This document shows positions 36,333 to 45,664 of a stretch of DNA of 64,000 nt, one piece after another (positions within the stretch are counted from its first letter, which is position 1; every line of letters starts with the position of its first letter). Below the pieces are notes generated by a model. That model was not told the origin of the DNA and did no database searches. It worked only from the letters and a program-made list of their open reading frames with translations. Made by a program: the position numbers and the translations under genes. Source of the stretch: Nitrosopumilaceae archaeon. GTDB lineage: Archaea; Thermoproteota; Nitrososphaeria; Nitrososphaerales; Nitrosopumilaceae. Where the stretch lies: NCBI GenBank assembly GCA_005798405.1, contig SYJQ01000028.1, forward strand, positions 124,001-188,000, given 5' to 3'.

Positions 36333-38459
36333 TTATCTAACCTTACGTAGTTCTGACTTTATGTTATCTGCAATGGTTGAACCAATTTTATCTATTTCTG
36401 CTAATTTATTCACCGGAATTTTTCCTAAATCATCAAGGGTTTTAATTCCATGTTTATAGAGTACTCTTGCTCTTATTCTTCCAATTCCTTTTATTTTTAC
36501 TAAATCTAACAATTCCTCCCTAATACCATACATAATTCGTCGCCGTAGATTTTCTAATTCATCGAGTAAGTCTGCACGCTCAACGTGTTTTGAAATTTCT
36601 CTAAGGCAATAAGATAACCAATCTGCAGTCTCAACCATTCTATGCATATCGCCAGATTCGATTCCAAGATTATCAGAAAGAGTTAATTCAGATGATTCAG
36701 TAATCCAAGACTGCAAAGCAAGTAAACTCCTAGAACAGTCATATTCAGATATCGGTGCTAAAAGCTCAGAAGAATGATTATCTATCATCAAACTTGCAGT
36801 TTCATAGTCTTTTTGTCGAAGTGCGAATTTGGGGAAAAATTCCTCACAATTTGAAATCAAGTGTAAAAATCCAAAAGTATGTTTTCTTTCTTTTGATACA
36901 TTTTCAATGGCATCTCTAAAGTAGGTTGCTGTAAGCGGATCAATGTACAGCATAGATGTCTTTTTTCCAAATTCTGTTGCAGCATATCTTTCACCTTTTT
37001 TAATAATTAAAAATGCGTTTGTAAGGAATCGTAAGGAAATATCAATTGCAAACTTTATTGTTGCTTTTCTTGATTGTAATCCACCTAATGTTTGCAAAAA
37101 GAAATCAAGAATATCTTCTTTTTTAATTCCAGGACTTGTTACAATTACACTCAACACATGAGTTCTCAATGATTTATCATCTGTAATTTTTGATAAAATT
37201 GGTTCAGGTTCTCCATGGACATAGTATTCCATTAGATCTTCACGGTTACCATTTCCAATAATTATTGATTCTCCATAATTATCATATTGTGGTCTGCCAG
37301 CTCTGCCACATAGTTGTTTATATTCCAAAATACTAATTGGTCTATTTCCACCAACTTTTGCGTTGTATCTATTGATATTTGATATGACGACTCTCCTTGC
37401 AGGAAGATTTACACCAGCAGCCAAAGTTGGTGTAGAAGATAATAGTTTAATTGTTCCTTTCCGAAATTCAGTTTCTATTGTTTGTCTGCAATTTTGATTT
37501 AGCCCAGCATGATGAAATGCGACACCTTTTTTTATTAATGTTGCAAGAGTTCTTACTAATTCAGTATGTTCATTATTAGATAGAATTTTTTTTGAGATCT
37601 TTTCTAGTTCTTCTAATTCTTTTTTTTCTAAAAATTGTGAAATAATATCTGCTGCCTTTGTAGCAAGAGCTTTTGAGCGAGTTCTAGTTTCTGCAAAAAC
37701 TAGGGATTGGCCTCCATCTCTTACAGATTGTACGCCTAAATCAATAGGAATCCCACGAATACTGTGCTCAACTTCAAATTTTTTGCCATCACTCATGATT
37801 ACTTCTCCTGAATCATACACGCCCTCAGAAAGAGGTACAGGTCTCCAATCATTTTTTATCAATATACAACCAAGCCAGTTTGCAATCTCATCAGAATTAG
37901 TAATTGTTGCACTCAGACCTACAATTTGAGGCTTAGATACCAATAGTTTTAGTTTTGTTAAGATCATCTCTAATGTTGGTCCCCTACTTTCATCACCAAT
38001 AAGATGAATTTCATCTACAATAACTAACCCTATTTCGTCAATCCATTCAGCACCATGTCTGATTATGGAATCCATCTTCTCATTTGTTAAAATCAACACA
38101 TTATTTTTTTCAAGATTTTTTTCAATGTTTTCAAAATCTCCAGTGGAAATACCGACTCTGATTTTTTTTCCTAGTTCAACTTTTTCGAGTTTTTTAAATT
38201 CGGTAAATTTTTCAGCAGCTAATGCTCTTAGAGGACTAAGATAGATAACCTTACCATTGTTTTTTGAAAGATAACTGATTGCTGCTAGTATTGCTGTAAG
38301 AGTTTTTCCACTTGCAGTTGGTGCAGAAACCAGTATACTTTTTCCGTCAAGCAATCCAGCATCAATACAATCAGCTTGAGGAGGATATAATTTTGAAAAA
38401 CCTTCGGATAATAAAAAATCGATTGCAGGTTTAAGAAGATCTAGTTTTTCTATTTTCAT
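36333..38459 (-). CDS. hel308: Hel308-type superfamily 2 DNA helicase
   Basis: 708 aa ATP-dependent 3'-5' DNA helicase acting at stalled forks. Walker A SAPTASGKT, DEIH box (DEIHLIG), a RecA-like second domain with LCGRAGRPQYD, and a C-terminal helix-hairpin-helix region (LVKIKGIGRIRARVLYKHG) are present. ATG overlaps the mcm stop by four bases. Co-transcribed with gins23 and mcm, it probably works at the replication fork. Confidence 0.93.
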   Translation of the reverse strand: MKIEKLDLLKPAIDFLLSEGFSKLYPPQADCIDAGLLDGKSILVSAPTASGKTLTAILAAISYLSKNNGKVIYLSPLRALAAEKFTEFKKLEKVELGKKIRVGISTGDFENIEKNLEKNNVLILTNEKMDSIIRHGAEWIDEIGLVIVDEIHLIGDESRGPTLEMILTKLKLLVSKPQIVGLSATITNSDEIANWLGCILIKNDWRPVPLSEGVYDSGEVIMSDGKKFEVEHSIRGIPIDLGVQSVRDGGQSLVFAETRTRSKALATKAADIISQFLEKKELEELEKISKKILSNNEHTELVRTLATLIKKGVAFHHAGLNQNCRQTIETEFRKGTIKLLSSTPTLAAGVNLPARRVVISNINRYNAKVGGNRPISILEYKQLCGRAGRPQYDNYGESIIIGNGNREDLMEYYVHGEPEPILSKITDDKSLRTHVLSVIVTSPGIKKEDILDFFLQTLGGLQSRKATIKFAIDISLRFLTNAFLIIKKGERYAATEFGKKTSMLYIDPLTATYFRDAIENVSKERKHTFGFLHLISNCEEFFPKFALRQKDYETASLMIDNHSSELLAPISEYDCSRSLLALQSWITESSELTLSDNLGIESGDMHRMVETADWLSYCLREISKHVERADLLDELENLRRRIMYGIREELLDLVKIKGIGRIRARVLYKHGIKTLDDLGKIPVNKLAEIDKIGSTIADNIKSELRKVR

Positions 38460-40543
38460 ACTCGGTTATAATGACCGGGTTTTGATTCATAAATAGATGC
38501 TTCGCGAAGCATTCTTCTGATATAATTTCGTGCTTCTTCTTCAGAGAACTTTTCTGTCTTTTCTAGTTCCTTAACAAATGCTCTTTCTTCAACTGCAATT
38601 TTATTGTCACCTTCCATTGATTTTAGAATATCCATGAATAATTGCATCTTTGATACTTCACTTCTTGGTCTTCCTTGTAAAACTCCGAGATCTACTTTGC
38701 CAGTATTGACGTCAACACCTGCATCTTGTAACATACTTTGAATCAGAAATATTGCTCTTTCTGCATCTTCTTCTTCTACTTTGTCTTTCATGAGTAATCT
38801 TGCTCTGGCAGTTGAAAGTCGAATAATACCTTCAAGCTGTCTAGGAGTGACTGTGATCATCTCTTCAGATTCTACATTTCTCATTTGGAGATAATATTCA
38901 AGAATCTTTTCTTCTGCTTCTTTTGTCAAATCAGGACTAGATCTTTTTGCATATGAAAGATACTTTGTTAGTGTATCCACATCAATTACAGAACGTTTGT
39001 CAGTTCCCTGTGGTGTATGCAATTCAATGATGTGTCTTGCGATTTTTTCATCTTTTTCTCTTCCTGGAATATCACGTACTACAAAAATTAAGTCAAATCT
39101 AGTCAATAACGGAATTGGTAAATTTACATTTTCAGTGATATTTTTGAATGGATCATATTTTCCATACATTGGGTTTGCAGCTGCTAAAATCGAGGTTCTT
39201 GCATTTAGTGTGGCAACAATACCACCTTTTGCAATACTTGCAGATTGTTGTTCCATAACTTCATGTAGTGCACTTCTATCTTCAGGTTTCATCTTATCAA
39301 ATTCATCAATACATACAAGACCCTGATCACCAAGAACTACAGCACCTGCTTCCAACATCATGATTCCTGTTTTATCACGAACTACAGCTGCTGTAAGACC
39401 TGCTGCAGTTGAACCTCTACCTGAGGTGTACAGTCCTCTTGGTGCTATTCTTGCACAAAATTTTAACATCTCACTTTTTGCAGTACCAGGATCACCAACA
39501 AGAAATACGTTAATGTCACCTCTAATCTTGCTCCCATCGCCAAGCAATCTTTGAGTTGAACCAACAATCAATAACAAAATAGCTTCTTTGATTAGAGATT
39601 GTCCTTGGATGTGAGGTGCAAAAGAATCAATTAATCTCTGATAAACATTAGGACTTTGAGAAAGTGTTTTAATCATCTTTTCATCTTCTGGAGAGATTTC
39701 TTCTCTTTCTATTTTACGTGAAGTCTTAGAACCTCTTCCACCCAAAAATTCAATATTGTTTCCTTCAATTCGTAATCGGTATAATCCACTGTGTCCTCTA
39801 GTTATTCCTGCGATTGATTCTTGTTCTACTCTCACTATTCCAGTAAGAATTATCCTATCACCTGGCCTTGCATTATCCACAAGATCCTGCCTGATTGTTA
39901 CATCAATGTAATGAGGTAATTGACCTGGAGGAAGATCTTCAGGAAGTTCCTGCAATCTAAGAATTTGAAAGTCTATGAATTTGCTGGCTTCAGGTTTTAA
40001 TTCAAAATCTCTATGTTTACAACTTGGATTGTCACATACTATTGGAATTTTTACATCCATTCCCTTTAGCTGAATTACTTTTGTTTGATGTTCATCAGGG
40101 CAGACAAACACGAGTTCTTTTGCTAGTGGTTTTACTTCTGATGCTCTAACTACCATACCTGAAACACTGGTAATATTTCCAATAGTTTCAGCATTAATTT
40201 GTCTTAGACTTCGTTGAAGTGGATAATTTACTAATCTTACACGAACTTCATCTTTTATTTTTTCTGCATAATCAGGAAATCTTGTTTGAAGAGCTTCCTT
40301 TATTGCCCTTGAAAATGCATTTAGAACTCTATCAGGATCTGTTGTAAAAATAATTTCTATTTCAGGTTCTACTACAAGGTCATTATAATCAACAATGATA
40401 AATTTTGCACTCTTTGGCATCATCTCGTCGATTTGCTCGACATACTTGTAACTACCAAACTTGTCTTTGAATCTAGTTAGAAATTCTTTTACTTTATCAG
40501 ATAATGCTGATTCAGTAAAAGTACTAGTTTGAACTTTGCTCAT
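38456..40543 (-). CDS. mcm: MCM replicative helicase
   Basis: 695 aa hexameric AAA+ helicase, motor of the archaeal CMG complex. Walker A GDPGTAKSE, Walker B CIDEFDKM, and the arginine-finger region LLTRFDLIF are visible. The N-terminal zinc site is CPDEH ... CDNPSCKHR (C-x3-H and C-x4-C, not four cysteines). A C-terminal winged helix ends with REASIYESKPGHYN. It overlaps gins23 by 20 bases. Confidence 0.96.
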   Translation of the reverse strand: MSKVQTSTFTESALSDKVKEFLTRFKDKFGSYKYVEQIDEMMPKSAKFIIVDYNDLVVEPEIEIIFTTDPDRVLNAFSRAIKEALQTRFPDYAEKIKDEVRVRLVNYPLQRSLRQINAETIGNITSVSGMVVRASEVKPLAKELVFVCPDEHQTKVIQLKGMDVKIPIVCDNPSCKHRDFELKPEASKFIDFQILRLQELPEDLPPGQLPHYIDVTIRQDLVDNARPGDRIILTGIVRVEQESIAGITRGHSGLYRLRIEGNNIEFLGGRGSKTSRKIEREEISPEDEKMIKTLSQSPNVYQRLIDSFAPHIQGQSLIKEAILLLIVGSTQRLLGDGSKIRGDINVFLVGDPGTAKSEMLKFCARIAPRGLYTSGRGSTAAGLTAAVVRDKTGIMMLEAGAVVLGDQGLVCIDEFDKMKPEDRSALHEVMEQQSASIAKGGIVATLNARTSILAAANPMYGKYDPFKNITENVNLPIPLLTRFDLIFVVRDIPGREKDEKIARHIIELHTPQGTDKRSVIDVDTLTKYLSYAKRSSPDLTKEAEEKILEYYLQMRNVESEEMITVTPRQLEGIIRLSTARARLLMKDKVEEEDAERAIFLIQSMLQDAGVDVNTGKVDLGVLQGRPRSEVSKMQLFMDILKSMEGDNKIAVEERAFVKELEKTEKFSEEEARNYIRRMLREASIYESKPGHYNRV

Positions 40544-41054
40544 TTAAATCTCCTCTAACTTGTTTTTCAAATTCTATACTGTTATCATGAATGGTTTTAA
40601 AGAAAATACTTTCTTCAACAGTTAATTTACCATATAATTCAGAATTGAGTTTGGTTGAATCTGCAAGCTTTACAAGTTTCCCTCTCCTCATCCTAAATAA
40701 TTCTAGCATAATACTTTCTACGTGATTAAAATCATCACGATTCAAATTTTTCATTGATTCTTTTAGTTTGATGTAAAAGTGAGGATCAAGTGTAGACATC
40801 TGGTATTCTCCAACCATCTTTTCTTTTGATAATGCTTGTTTTAGTTCTGTAATCATGTCAGGTGTTTCAAGTGAAGCAAGCTTGTTTTGAGATAGAATTT
40901 TTCCTACCCACTGAGGTAAATTCAGAACCTCGCCTTGGGTGCCATTAATTTTAAGGCCTGCAACATTGAATTTAATATCATGATTTATGGTGACTTTGGC
41001 ATCCTTTAGACTATATCCAATAGAGTGCAATTTTTCTATCTTATCAATTTCCAT
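40524..41054 (-). CDS. gins23: GINS complex subunit, Gins23 type
   Basis: 176 aa. The order of domains, a small B domain first (NLPQWVGKIL near residue 45-55) followed by the alpha-helical A domain (ELFRMRRGKLVKLA near 115-130), is that of Psf2/Psf3, so I call it Gins23 rather than Gins51. GINS bridges MCM with Cdc45/GAN in the CMG helicase. It is the first gene of gins23-mcm-hel308. Confidence 0.85.
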   Translation of the reverse strand: MEIDKIEKLHSIGYSLKDAKVTINHDIKFNVAGLKINGTQGEVLNLPQWVGKILSQNKLASLETPDMITELKQALSKEKMVGEYQMSTLDPHFYIKLKESMKNLNRDDFNHVESIMLELFRMRRGKLVKLADSTKLNSELYGKLTVEESIFFKTIHDNSIEFEKQVRGDLNEQSSN

Positions 41055-41123
41055 CTTAAGATCACTACTCCTTCATAAGATCCTGATGTAATGGATCGAT
41101 CAATTCTGTTCACTATTTTGTTA

Positions 41124-41135
41124 GATCAATTGATC
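41124..41135. promoter_or_regulatory. 12-bp palindrome in the gins23/rfcS divergent promoter
   Basis: GATCAATTGATC is a perfect palindrome; its half GATCAATT recurs at 41097-41104 as a direct repeat 27 bases away. The site lies in the 125 bases between the gins23 start and the rfcS start. It may be a shared regulatory site for both transcripts, but AT-rich DNA produces short palindromes by chance. Confidence 0.3.
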
Positions 41136-41179
41136 CTATTAATTTCGATTTATTAGTGGGAAATAGACTAGAAGATCAC

Positions 41180-42130
41180 ATGTTATCTACAGGCATGTGG
41201 GTGGAAAAATACCGCCCATCAAAGCTCTCAGAGATTGTAAATCAGACAGAAATTATAGGTAGCCTAGAAGCACTAATCAAAGACCCAACAGATATGCCTC
41301 ACCTAATGTTTTCTGGCTCTGCTGGGGTTGGCAAGACAACTACTGCTTTGTGCATAGCCAGACAGATTCTTGGCGAATATTCTAAAGACTATACACTTGA
41401 GCTAAATGCGTCAGACGAAAGAGGAATAGGCATGGTTAGAGAAAAAGTAAAGAAATTTTCCAGGTATGCAGGAATGGTGGATGTTCCATTTAAGATAATT
41501 ATTTTAGACGAAGCAGATGAGATGACCTCTGATGCACAAACTGCGCTTAGACGAATAATAGAAGATACTGCAAAATATTGTAGATTTATCCTGATTGCAA
41601 ACAATATCTCCAAAATTATTGAACCTATTCAAAGCAGATGTGCCACCTTCAAGTTCACATCGATTCCTGAAGAAGACATGATAAATCATCTAGAAAGCAT
41701 AGCCAAAAAAGAGAAGGTAAAAACGGATAAAAAAGGACTAAAGGCAATTTATGATTATTCTGAAGGGGACCTTAGACATGCCATTAATCTGATGCAGGCA
41801 ACTGCAAGCATAGGAGACATTTCAGAAGAGAATGTGAAATCATCTGCTGGACTGACAAAAACTAGTGACGTTGATGGGGTTCTAAAAATGGCGTTGTCTG
41901 GAAAAATATTAGATGCAAGAGAGAAAATGATTGAATTAATCAAAGTTTATGGAATGTCAGAATCTGATTTTCTAAAATATCTAAATTCAGCAGTGTTCAA
42001 AACAAAACATGAAAAGTTATCAGAGATTTTAGAAGTAATTGCAAAATATGATTATAGAATTTTAGTTGGTGCAAATCCTGAGATTCAACTATCAGCTTTA
42101 TTAGCCGAATTAGGCAAATTAGAAAAATAA
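41180..42130 (+). CDS. rfcS: replication factor C small subunit
   Basis: About 316 aa AAA+ clamp-loader subunit. Walker A GSAGVGKTT, DEAD-box Walker B ILDEADEMTS, and the SRC motif IQSRCATF are present. I prefer ATG at 41180 because a TATA-like ATTTATTA is ~28 bases upstream; a GTG at 41156 and an ATG at 41195 (MWVEKYRP) are alternatives. Divergent from gins23; it partners with RfcL at 15863-17017. Confidence 0.93.
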   Translation: MLSTGMWVEKYRPSKLSEIVNQTEIIGSLEALIKDPTDMPHLMFSGSAGVGKTTTALCIARQILGEYSKDYTLELNASDERGIGMVREKVKKFSRYAGMVDVPFKIIILDEADEMTSDAQTALRRIIEDTAKYCRFILIANNISKIIEPIQSRCATFKFTSIPEEDMINHLESIAKKEKVKTDKKGLKAIYDYSEGDLRHAINLMQATASIGDISEENVKSSAGLTKTSDVDGVLKMALSGKILDAREKMIELIKVYGMSESDFLKYLNSAVFKTKHEKLSEILEVIAKYDYRILVGANPEIQLSALLAELGKLEK

Positions 42131-42133
42131 AAA

Positions 42134-42217
42134 CGCAGAGAGAGGGATTTGAACCCCCGGGTGCTTGCGCACACAGGCTCTCAAGGCCCGCGCCCTACCG
42201 AGCTAGGCGACCTCTGC
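42134..42217 (-). tRNA. tRNA-Ser (TGA)
   Basis: Minus-strand class II tRNA: acceptor GCAGAGG/TCTCTGC, anticodon stem CGGGC/GCCTG with loop CTTGAGA (anticodon TGA), and a long variable arm GTGTGCGCAAGCAC-like hairpin. T arm GGGGG/CCCTC region. No intron, CCA not encoded. It starts four bases beyond the rfcS stop. Confidence 0.95.
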
Positions 42218-42299
42218 AAAAAATGATGTATGATAGTGATTAAAATTTGTTGAGGATGGACAAAAAATTTGTAAAAAGAAGAAAAAAGAAATTAATTCT

Positions 42300-42842
42300 T
42301 TAATCGTGTGCGTGTGGATTTCCACTACTTGCCATTTTGACGAAGGTACCGGCTGCTTTCTCATGCCATTCTAGGTTAGCTGGTTCAATTCGAATAGCTC
42401 CTGTAGGACATATTTCCTGACAAGCCATACAAACAGTACAATCATGTTCTCGAATTGGCATTGATTTGTCAGTAAAATCTAATCGTTCGTCTTGTTCAGT
42501 TTTTCCAGTTCCTTCAAATGTTTTTCCAACTACGTCTTTAGCTGGAATATCTTGTTCGGTTCTGTACCACTGAAATGTTTGAACTGGACATACACTAAAG
42601 CATGAACCAGTTGCAACACAAGAATCCCAATCGACTGCAACTGTTGTTCCATGAATACCAAGAGGGACTTGTTTTTCTCCTCTTTCTTCATATGCTGCTT
42701 TTACTTCTTCATTTGAGAATGCTGCGCCTTCTGGATTACCTTTGCCCCAAATCCAATGGAAATTCTCGCCATTACCATGACTAGTTTTTCCAACTGGTTT
42801 TTGTTCGTGACAAAAATCTTCTGGTATTACTAAATCGACCAT
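42300..42842 (-). CDS. zinc-containing ferredoxin, copy 1
   Basis: 180 aa from ATG at 42842 (MVDLVIPED). Sulfolobus-type zinc-ferredoxin: an N-terminal zinc domain with His residues (KTSHGNGENFHWIWG), a first cluster motif SCVATGSCFSVCP and a second HDCTVCMACQEICP. The Asp next to the first cluster in Sulfolobus ferredoxin is Thr here. The start is supported by a TATA box 25 bases upstream, giving a leaderless mRNA. Paralogue at 42992-43513 shares the promoter block. Likely a general electron carrier. Confidence 0.9.
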   Translation of the reverse strand: MVDLVIPEDFCHEQKPVGKTSHGNGENFHWIWGKGNPEGAAFSNEEVKAAYEERGEKQVPLGIHGTTVAVDWDSCVATGSCFSVCPVQTFQWYRTEQDIPAKDVVGKTFEGTGKTEQDERLDFTDKSMPIREHDCTVCMACQEICPTGAIRIEPANLEWHEKAAGTFVKMASSGNPHAHD

Positions 42843-42859
42843 AAGCAAACATTATTGGA

Positions 42860-42887
42860 ATATTATTTAAAGCTAGACAAAATTAGT
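42860..42887 (-). promoter_or_regulatory. ferredoxin-1 promoter block, identical to that of ferredoxin 2
   Basis: 28 bases identical to 43532-43559. On the minus strand it contains GCTTTAAATAAT, a BRE/TATA unit centred ~25 bases before the ATG at 42842, and CAAAATT-type upstream bases leading into the palindrome at 42880. Because surrounding sequence differs between the two copies, the identity points to selection on regulation or to a recent duplication confined to this block. Confidence 0.75.
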
Positions 42888-42899
42888 TATAACTAATTT
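42880..42899. promoter_or_regulatory. 20-bp perfect palindrome upstream of the ferredoxin-1 TATA box
   Basis: AAATTAGTTATAACTAATTT reads the same on both strands. It sits just upstream of TATA, where archaeal activators bind. The corresponding site at ferredoxin 2 keeps the core TTAGTY-NN-RACTAA. It is a candidate operator for a redox, iron or stress regulator (function inferred). Confidence 0.6.
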
Positions 42900-42991
42900 A
42901 TAATAAATCACAATTCACATTCATTTTTTGCAGAACAATCACATGATAAACAAAATGAAAATAATTCTAATTGTAGGATTTGCAGAATATG

Positions 42992-43554
<563 letters not shown>

Positions 43555-43559
<5 letters not shown>

Positions 43560-43568
43560 CGGGACTAA
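43555..43568. promoter_or_regulatory. inverted repeat upstream of the ferredoxin-2 TATA box
   Basis: TTAGTC-GG-GACTAA, six-base arms with a two-base spacer, at the same distance from TATA as the palindrome of ferredoxin 1 (TTAGTT-AT-AACTAA). The right arms lie outside the 28 identical bases and have changed together with the left arms to keep the dyad, which supports a dimeric protein-binding site. Confidence 0.6.
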
Positions 43569-43651
43569 ACTTAACTACAATAAAAGATCTGTGCTCAAAT
43601 CCTATTTGAAATTTCCTTACGTTCATATCGTTTGAAGATCATATACAACAA

Positions 43652-44317
43652 ATGGATATTATCAAATTCGATGTTTACAGAGGACCAAACATAGGAATTT
43701 ACATTAATACAAATGATAATTTTGTTTTGCTTCCTATGGGTTTTGCTCAAACCAAAGCAGACAAACTTGGGGAGTATTTGAATACTGAAGTCCTGTATTC
43801 TTCTGTTGCAAATACTCGTCTTTTAGGAGCATTGATGGTCATGAATAACAATGGAATTTTGCTTCCAAAGACTGCATACATGGATGAATATGATTTTCTA
43901 AAAAAAGAAACCAAGATGGAAATTGGAGTATTGGATTCAAAATACACTGCACTTGGTAATGTGATTTGTGCAAATGATAAAGGAGCTATTGTGTCACCTT
44001 GGCTGTCAAAAGAAGATTGTCATACAATAGAGCAAGTATTAGGAGTTGAAGTTTTACAGAAAAGAATTGCTGGGTTTAATCAAACGGGGGCAGTAATGGT
44101 TGCAAACAATTCAGGGGCTGCAATACACCCAGAAGCTGACGAAGAAGACATGAAAGTATTTGCAAATGTGATGGGTGTAAGAGTAGAGCCTACTACCATC
44201 AATAACGGCATCCCATATGTCATGTCAGGAATCTTGGTAAACAACCATTCAGTTGTAGTTGGATCCATGACTAGTGGTCCCGAAATTATGATGTTAACTA
44301 GAGCTTTTCTAAATTAA
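43652..44317 (+). CDS. translation initiation factor aIF6
   Basis: 221 aa, five-fold pseudo-symmetric protein that binds the large ribosomal subunit through L14/L24 and prevents premature joining. Start is MDIIKFDVYRGPNIGIY. Repeats such as VANTRLLGALMVMNNNGILLP, GNVICANDKGAIVSP and NQTGAVMVANNSGAAIHP are visible. Length is normal for archaea (~220 aa). It converges on hisS with a 20-base overlap of 3' ends. Confidence 0.95.
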   Translation: MDIIKFDVYRGPNIGIYINTNDNFVLLPMGFAQTKADKLGEYLNTEVLYSSVANTRLLGALMVMNNNGILLPKTAYMDEYDFLKKETKMEIGVLDSKYTALGNVICANDKGAIVSPWLSKEDCHTIEQVLGVEVLQKRIAGFNQTGAVMVANNSGAAIHPEADEEDMKVFANVMGVRVEPTTINNGIPYVMSGILVNNHSVVVGSMTSGPEIMMLTRAFLN

Positions 44318-45578
44318 GAATAGATCTTGGATCATCTGTAAGTTGCTCTATATCAATTTGGGACTCGGTTCCATCGTGCATGTTTCGCAATACAATCTTA
44401 CTTTGTTCTAGCTCTTTTGGAGCTACTATAATGCAATACTTTGATTCAGATGCTTGTTCGATTTGTTTTTTTAGATTCTTTCCAGACAGATCAACATCAG
44501 TTGGAATATTGTCTAATCTAAGTAAAGATGCAATGCTCATTGCAACTTTTTGCATCTCTTCATTAATGTATAAAACTGAAACTCTAGTCTGTTTTGTTTC
44601 TGGAATTATTTTTTGTTCTTGCATTGTAAGTATAATTCTCTCCACTCCACCTGCAACACCCGTAGCTCCAATATCTTCTCGTCCAAATGCTTTTGTTAAC
44701 GAATCATATCTTCCTCCACCAGCTAAAGCACCAAGAGTTGAATTTTTGTCAAACACTTCAAAGACAGTTCCAGAGTAGTAATCCAGTCCTCTAACTATAC
44801 CAAAATTTATGCGTGTATTTACAACTCCTCTGTTTTCTAGTGAATCAATTAGTTGTTTTAATTCATCCCATGATTGTAACTTTGTTGTATCAAATTTTGA
44901 TTCTACTTCATGTATTGTTCCTTTGATTTGTGAAAACTCTAGAATCTTTTCTAGTTTGTTTATGTCATATCTATCTTTGAACTCATTTAGAATTTCTTGC
45001 TTTGATTTTTTTTGTATTTTATCAATTGCCCTTAACATATCTCCAACTAGTTTAGGATCTTTTGAATCAAATGTTTGATTGATAAATGATTCTACCAGAT
45101 TTCTATGATTGATGTCAATTGTGATATCTTTGAGCAATAAGGAATCAAATAATCTGGATGTTAATTCAATAATTTCAGCTTCGGATTCTAGTCCGGGTTT
45201 TCCGTAAATCTCTATATCCCATTGGTGAAAGTAACGATATCGTCCCTTTTGTGGTTCATCGTATCGAAATACACCACCGAATGCTGAGATCTTTGCTGGT
45301 AACCTCATTGATTTTTGTGAAGCTGCATATCTTGTCAACCCTACAGTAAAATCAAACCTTAATGCTACTTCTCTGTCTCCCTTATCTTTGAAATAGTAAA
45401 TTTCATCTTTAATTGCGGGTCCTGACTTTGTCTCTAATACAGATAACAGCTCAATTGGAGATGGATCCATAAATGAGAATCCATATAGAGTGGATAGTCT
45501 TTTAAAATGATTCCTAATGTGTTCAATGTTGGAATTTTCTGTTTCTTCAAAGTCTTTCATTCCACGTGGCAGTTCCAT
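44298..45578 (-). CDS. hisS: histidyl-tRNA synthetase
   Basis: Class II synthetase, 426 aa, charging tRNA-His. Motif 2-type ALRFDFTVGLTRYAA, the histidine-specific RGLDYYSGTVFEVFD, and a C-terminal anticodon-binding domain (PTDVDLSGKNLKKQIEQA) are present. Starts MELPRGMKDF, the usual HisS opening. 3' end overlaps aIF6 by 20 bases. Confidence 0.95.
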   Translation of the reverse strand: MELPRGMKDFEETENSNIEHIRNHFKRLSTLYGFSFMDPSPIELLSVLETKSGPAIKDEIYYFKDKGDREVALRFDFTVGLTRYAASQKSMRLPAKISAFGGVFRYDEPQKGRYRYFHQWDIEIYGKPGLESEAEIIELTSRLFDSLLLKDITIDINHRNLVESFINQTFDSKDPKLVGDMLRAIDKIQKKSKQEILNEFKDRYDINKLEKILEFSQIKGTIHEVESKFDTTKLQSWDELKQLIDSLENRGVVNTRINFGIVRGLDYYSGTVFEVFDKNSTLGALAGGGRYDSLTKAFGREDIGATGVAGGVERIILTMQEQKIIPETKQTRVSVLYINEEMQKVAMSIASLLRLDNIPTDVDLSGKNLKKQIEQASESKYCIIVAPKELEQSKIVLRNMHDGTESQIDIEQLTDDPRSILNLEKL

Positions 45579-45664
45579 TGGTGTTGTTGTTAATGGTAAT
45601 CATTTAGATTTTACTGTAATAACTATGCAGAACTAGGCAGTTTTTCAAAAATAAAAAAGAAAAG

